NCBI GenBank assembly: GCA_041397725.1
Contig: JAWKVZ010000007.1
Span: 186,001-250,000 of the forward strand
DNA length: 64,000 nt
Direction of reading: 5' to 3'
Source of the DNA: JAGRKR01 sp041397725
GTDB lineage: Bacteria > Pseudomonadota > Alphaproteobacteria > Rhizobiales > Hyphomicrobiaceae
This document shows, piece by piece, positions 60,783 through 64,000 of this stretch (position 1 is the first letter of the stretch; each line of letters opens with the position of its first letter). The position numbers and the translations under genes were made by a program. The notes under the pieces are model-generated. The model saw nothing but the letters and a program-made list of their open reading frames with translations, searched no databases and was not told where the DNA came from.

Positions 60783-62771
60783 ATGAGCCAGTCGATGACA
60801 GCCGGCGAGGACGCCGCTGCGGCCCTCGAGGAGGCGCGCTATCGACGCCTTCCACTCGTCGCTCACCTCTGGCTCATGCTGGCGGCGATCGGTTCCGTTG
60901 CCATCTCGGTCTACGTGATCTTCGGATTGGGGAATACGTTCGGCACCTACGTGCCGCTCGAGACCGAGTACTTCTATGTGATGCTGGCACTGCTGCTGCC
61001 GCTGGCCTTCCTGCTCTATCCGCTGACCAAGGCCGGCAAGGCGCGCATCCCCATCTACGACTGGGCGCTGGCCATCGTCGCCTTCGCCGTGCCGGCCTAC
61101 TTCGCGATGAAGGGCAATGCCATTCTCAACGAGGGGTGGGAGTACACCGCACCCATCCATGCGAAGGTGATGGCCTTTCTCACCTGGGCGTTGGTGCTGG
61201 AGGCGCTGCGGCGTGCCGGCGGCACAGCGATCTTCGTCATCTGCCTCGTCGTGTCGCTCTACCCGATCTTCGGACATTTCGCGCCGGGCGCCTTCAAGGT
61301 GCAGCCCGTGGCGCCGGAAGTGACGGCCGGGTTCCACATCTTCGGAACCGAGAGCATGCTCGGCATCCCGATGAACGCCTTCGCCAACCTCGTGGTCGGG
61401 TTCCTGGTGTTCGGCGTCGCCCTGCAATTCACCGGTGGCGGCGCTTTCTTCCTCAATCTCGCCTTCTCCCTGCTCGGGCGTCGGCGCGGCGGGCCGGCCA
61501 AGGTGGCCATTTTCGCGTCGGGTCTGATGGGCTCCATGTCCGGCAGTGTCATCACCAACGTGCTGACGACCGGCGTGCTGTCCATCCCGGCCATGAAACG
61601 GGTCGGCTTCCGGCCAGCCTACGCTGGCGGCGTCGAGGCCTGCGCCTCGACGGGTGGCGTGCTGATGCCGCCGGTCATGGGCGCCACGGCCTTCGTCATG
61701 GCGACCTTCCTGGAAATTCCCTATTCCGAGATCGTGGTCGCGGCGGCCTTCCCGTCGCTGCTCTATTACTTCGGTCTGTTCCTCCAGATCGACGCCTATT
61801 CGGCCCGCTACGGTCTGCAGGGACTGCCCGCGGAGGAGCTGCCGAGTATCGGCGAGGTGCTCCGCGACGGCTGGTACTTCATCGCTGTGTTCGTGCTGCT
61901 GATCGTCATGCTGCTCTATCTTCAGCGGGAGGCGCAGGCGCCCTATTACGCGACTGTTCTGCTGATCGCCATCAATCAGATGTCGCGCAAACATCGCTGG
62001 ACGGCGAAGCGGCTCGGCGAGTTCGTCGAGGGCATCGGCAAGCTGTTCGCCGAGCTTGCCGCCATCCTCGCGGGTGTCGGTCTCATCATCGGCGCGCTGA
62101 CGTTGACCGGCAAGGTCGGCAGCCTCACCTACGAGCTCGTGCGCATCGCCGGCAACGACGTGCTGATGCTGCTCGTCATGGGGGCAATCACCAGCTTCAT
62201 CCTCGGCATCGGCATGACGGTGACGGCGGCCTACCTCTTCCTCGCCGTGACTCTTGCGCCAGCGCTGGTGCAGGGCGGGCTCGACAAGGTGGCGGTGCAT
62301 CTCTTCATGCTCTACTGGGGCATGATCTCCTTCATCACGCCTCCCGTGGCGCTCGGTGCTTACGCGGCCGCCTCGATCGCGAAGTCCAATCCCATGCGCA
62401 CCGGCTTCGAGGCGATGCGGCTCGGCAGCATCATCTACTTCGTGCCGTTTTTCTTCGTGCTCAATCCGGCGCTGATCGGCCGGGGCAGCGGGATGGAAGT
62501 GGCGCTCGTGCTTTCGACGGCGATGCTCGGCATCACGCTGATCGCCGGTGGGCTTCAGGGCTACCTCTTCTTCCTCGGTCCGCTCGACGGCAACTGGCTC
62601 GCCATGCCGGGCCGCGTCCTGCTGGTGATCGGCGGGGCAATTCTGGCGTTGCCCGGCAGCAAGCAACTGGGGTTGACGCACCTCGAGCTCAATAGTGTGG
62701 CGTTGGCGATCGTGGTCGTGGGTCTCGCGTTCTCCTGGCTGGGGCGACGGCCACTGACGAAACCCGGCTGA
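60783..62771 (+). CDS. TRAP transporter fused 4TM/12TM permease
   Basis: Integral membrane permease of 662 residues combining DctQ-like and DctM-like parts, as usual for TAXI systems. The N-terminal helices include LPLVAHLWLMLAAIGSVAIS and VMLALLLPLAFLLYPL; the DctM-like part has GVALQFTGGGAFFLNLAF, GLMGSMSGSVITNVLTTGVLSIPAMKR, GGVEACASTGGVLMPPVMGATAFVMA, MTVTAAYLFLAVTLAPALV and MLYWGMISFITPPVALGAYAAASIA. All match the fused TRAP permease family. It imports an unknown organic acid with Na+ or H+ using the adjacent binding proteins. Confidence 0.93.
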   Translation: MSQSMTAGEDAAAALEEARYRRLPLVAHLWLMLAAIGSVAISVYVIFGLGNTFGTYVPLETEYFYVMLALLLPLAFLLYPLTKAGKARIPIYDWALAIVAFAVPAYFAMKGNAILNEGWEYTAPIHAKVMAFLTWALVLEALRRAGGTAIFVICLVVSLYPIFGHFAPGAFKVQPVAPEVTAGFHIFGTESMLGIPMNAFANLVVGFLVFGVALQFTGGGAFFLNLAFSLLGRRRGGPAKVAIFASGLMGSMSGSVITNVLTTGVLSIPAMKRVGFRPAYAGGVEACASTGGVLMPPVMGATAFVMATFLEIPYSEIVVAAAFPSLLYYFGLFLQIDAYSARYGLQGLPAEELPSIGEVLRDGWYFIAVFVLLIVMLLYLQREAQAPYYATVLLIAINQMSRKHRWTAKRLGEFVEGIGKLFAELAAILAGVGLIIGALTLTGKVGSLTYELVRIAGNDVLMLLVMGAITSFILGIGMTVTAAYLFLAVTLAPALVQGGLDKVAVHLFMLYWGMISFITPPVALGAYAAASIAKSNPMRTGFEAMRLGSIIYFVPFFFVLNPALIGRGSGMEVALVLSTAMLGITLIAGGLQGYLFFLGPLDGNWLAMPGRVLLVIGGAILALPGSKQLGLTHLELNSVALAIVVVGLAFSWLGRRPLTKPG

Positions 62772-63062
62772 GCCCCGGCTTTCGTATTTGCGTCCCCGGA
62801 GGCTTCAGAGATCGCGCTTGGCGAGCCTGGGGCCGGTCGATATCCTCGCCGCGCGCCCTGCACGACCAGCCGGGCGTTTCGTGGGCGGGGACTTGCTCTC
62901 GCGTTGGCGGCAAACAAGATCGAAAAGACGGTTGCGATGTGCGGACCGGGCAGCGCCTCAGGGGAGGCCAGGTCCGCCATGATTGTCGTCAGGAGTGGTT
63001 AGGCTTCTCAGGCCGAGGCGGTGGGTCGCCAGCGACTGAGAACCGTTGATTGGAGGAAATGT

Positions 63063-64000
63063 ATGAGGTCATTCTCGAAGGTCGCCATGACGGCGATCGC
63101 ATTCGCAGTCGTGCCGTCGATGGCATTCGCGGCGGATACCAAGCTGCCCAATCCACTGGCATGGACCGCCTACGACGTCGGGTCCGGCGGCTACAACCAG
63201 TCGGTGGCGATCGGCAAGGCCCTCAAGGACGCGATGGGCATCGACCTGCGCGTGCTGCCCGGCAAGAACGACGTCTCGCGGCAGGTTCCGCTGCGTGCAG
63301 GCAAGGTGCACTTTTCGGCCACCGGCATCGGCGCCACCTTTTTCGCGCAGGAAGGCGTCTTCGAGTTCGGCGCGAAGTCGTGGGGTCCGCAGCAGGTCAT
63401 GATGCTGCTGGCCGCCAATGCGGACTCGAACCTCTCGCTCGCCGTGGCGGCGGACACCGGCGTCAAGAAGATGTCGGATCTCAGGGGCAAGCGCGTGGCC
63501 TGGGTGGTCGGCTCGCCAGCGCTCAACCAGAACGTCACGGCCATGCTGGCCTTCGGCGGTCTGACCTGGGCCGACGTCAAGAAGGTCGAGGTGCCGGGCT
63601 TCGGAGCGTCCTTCGACGGCATCATCAACGGCACGCTCGACGCGGCATTCTCGCAGACCACCTCGGGCAAGGCCTACCAGCTCCAGGCGTCGCCGCGTGG
63701 CATCGTCTGGCCGCCGCTGCCCCACGGTGACAAGGAAGGCTGGGCGCGCGTCAGGATGCACGGCCCTCACTTCATTCCGAACAAGGCGACCCTCGGCGCG
63801 GGCATTTCCAAGGAGAAGCCGCACGAGGGCGGCAGCTATCCCTATCCCGTCCTGATCACGTACGCGTCCCAGGACGAGAAGATGGTCTACGCCATGACCA
63901 AAGCGATGATTCAGCTTTTCCCGAAGTACAAGGGCACGGTCCCCGGCATCGACGGCTGGGCCATCGAGCGCCAGAACTTCGACTGGGTCGTGCCGTTCCA
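63063..64000 (+). CDS. TAXI-family TRAP solute-binding protein (second, cut by window end)
   Basis: The open frame runs off the window after 312 codons. A signal peptide (FSKVAMTAIAFAVVPSMAFAA) is followed by LAWTAYDVGSGGYNQSVAIG, LRVLPGKNDVSRQVPLRAGK, FFAQEGVFEFGAKSWGPQQ, SDLRGKRVAWVVGSPALNQ, the block MLAFGGLTWADVKKVEVPG and EGGSYPYPVLITYAS. It is a paralogue of the first binding protein with an identical 19-residue block. The start follows GGAGG by six bases (63052-63056). It shares the transporter with the upstream permease. Confidence 0.88.
   Translation, partial: MRSFSKVAMTAIAFAVVPSMAFAADTKLPNPLAWTAYDVGSGGYNQSVAIGKALKDAMGIDLRVLPGKNDVSRQVPLRAGKVHFSATGIGATFFAQEGVFEFGAKSWGPQQVMMLLAANADSNLSLAVAADTGVKKMSDLRGKRVAWVVGSPALNQNVTAMLAFGGLTWADVKKVEVPGFGASFDGIINGTLDAAFSQTTSGKAYQLQASPRGIVWPPLPHGDKEGWARVRMHGPHFIPNKATLGAGISKEKPHEGGSYPYPVLITYASQDEKMVYAMTKAMIQLFPKYKGTVPGIDGWAIERQNFDWVVPF

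Noticed and set aside
60522..62681. A 719-codon open frame antisense to the TRAP permease
   Set aside because: Extremely His/Arg/Asp/Glu-rich translation, typical of the reverse strand of hydrophobic membrane-protein codons.

Overview
The window is GC-rich chromosomal DNA with densely packed genes and the codon texture of an alphaproteobacterium. The gene content (CcmC/CcmD/CcmG, a CoaBC-Dut overlap, UbiE divergent from MutM, glutathione-dependent formaldehyde dehydrogenase, PCu(A)C copper chaperone, class A PBP, TAXI-type TRAP transporters) points to a free-living aerobic member of Hyphomicrobiales or a close relative. The species cannot be named from sequence alone. I found no rRNA, tRNA, CRISPR array, insertion sequence or phage gene.

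Region by region: 0-3 kb holds a DUF1737 protein, a CoA-ester lyase, pyridoxal kinase and a DUF429 protein. 3-9.2 kb holds a double-AAA+ ATPase, NhaA, a beta-carbonic anhydrase, GlpD and YggT. 9.3-14.7 kb is an organic-acid symporter module (VC_2705-type SSS symporter plus DUF4212 partner), divergent from an unknown protein and an exonuclease-CBS-DUF294 fusion. 14.8-15.8 kb is asd.

15.9-24.6 kb is the most notable region, all on the minus strand. It encodes an Alg44-like PilZ/HlyD protein, an Alg8-like glycosyltransferase, an AlgD-like GDP-mannose dehydrogenase, an RTX/DUF4114 protein and a PL14-type polyuronate lyase. The inner-membrane and precursor half of bacterial alginate synthesis is therefore present, but algK, algE, algG, algX, algL and the acetylation genes are absent. 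A PL14-like enzyme and an RTX protein stand where the epimerase and lyase would be. The reading is a c-di-GMP-controlled, mannuronate-type exopolysaccharide system of unusual composition.

24.9-46.7 kb is mostly housekeeping: a methyltransferase, dapF, mtaB, ftsY, two tandem YciB paralogues, ccmC-ccmD-ccmG, ubiE/mutM, an enoyl-CoA hydratase, two tandem membrane paralogues, a uronate epimerase, a class A PBP, a PCu(A)C chaperone, ubiB, coaBC-dut and cysK-moeB. 47-50.9 kb holds poorly known genes: a GNAT-like protein, a PAS_5-like protein, and a three-domain DUF2541-like secreted protein beside a single-domain one. 51-54 kb holds formaldehyde dehydrogenase, an SDR and accA.

54.1-64 kb is a catabolic-looking accessory region. 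A five-gene minus-strand operon (SDR, ThDP enzyme, two paralogous SDRs, nitronate-monooxygenase-like flavoprotein) is divergent from a TAXI-TRAP system with one fused permease flanked by two paralogous binding proteins, the second cut by the window end. The likely logic is import of an unknown carboxylic acid followed by oxidation and C-C chemistry.
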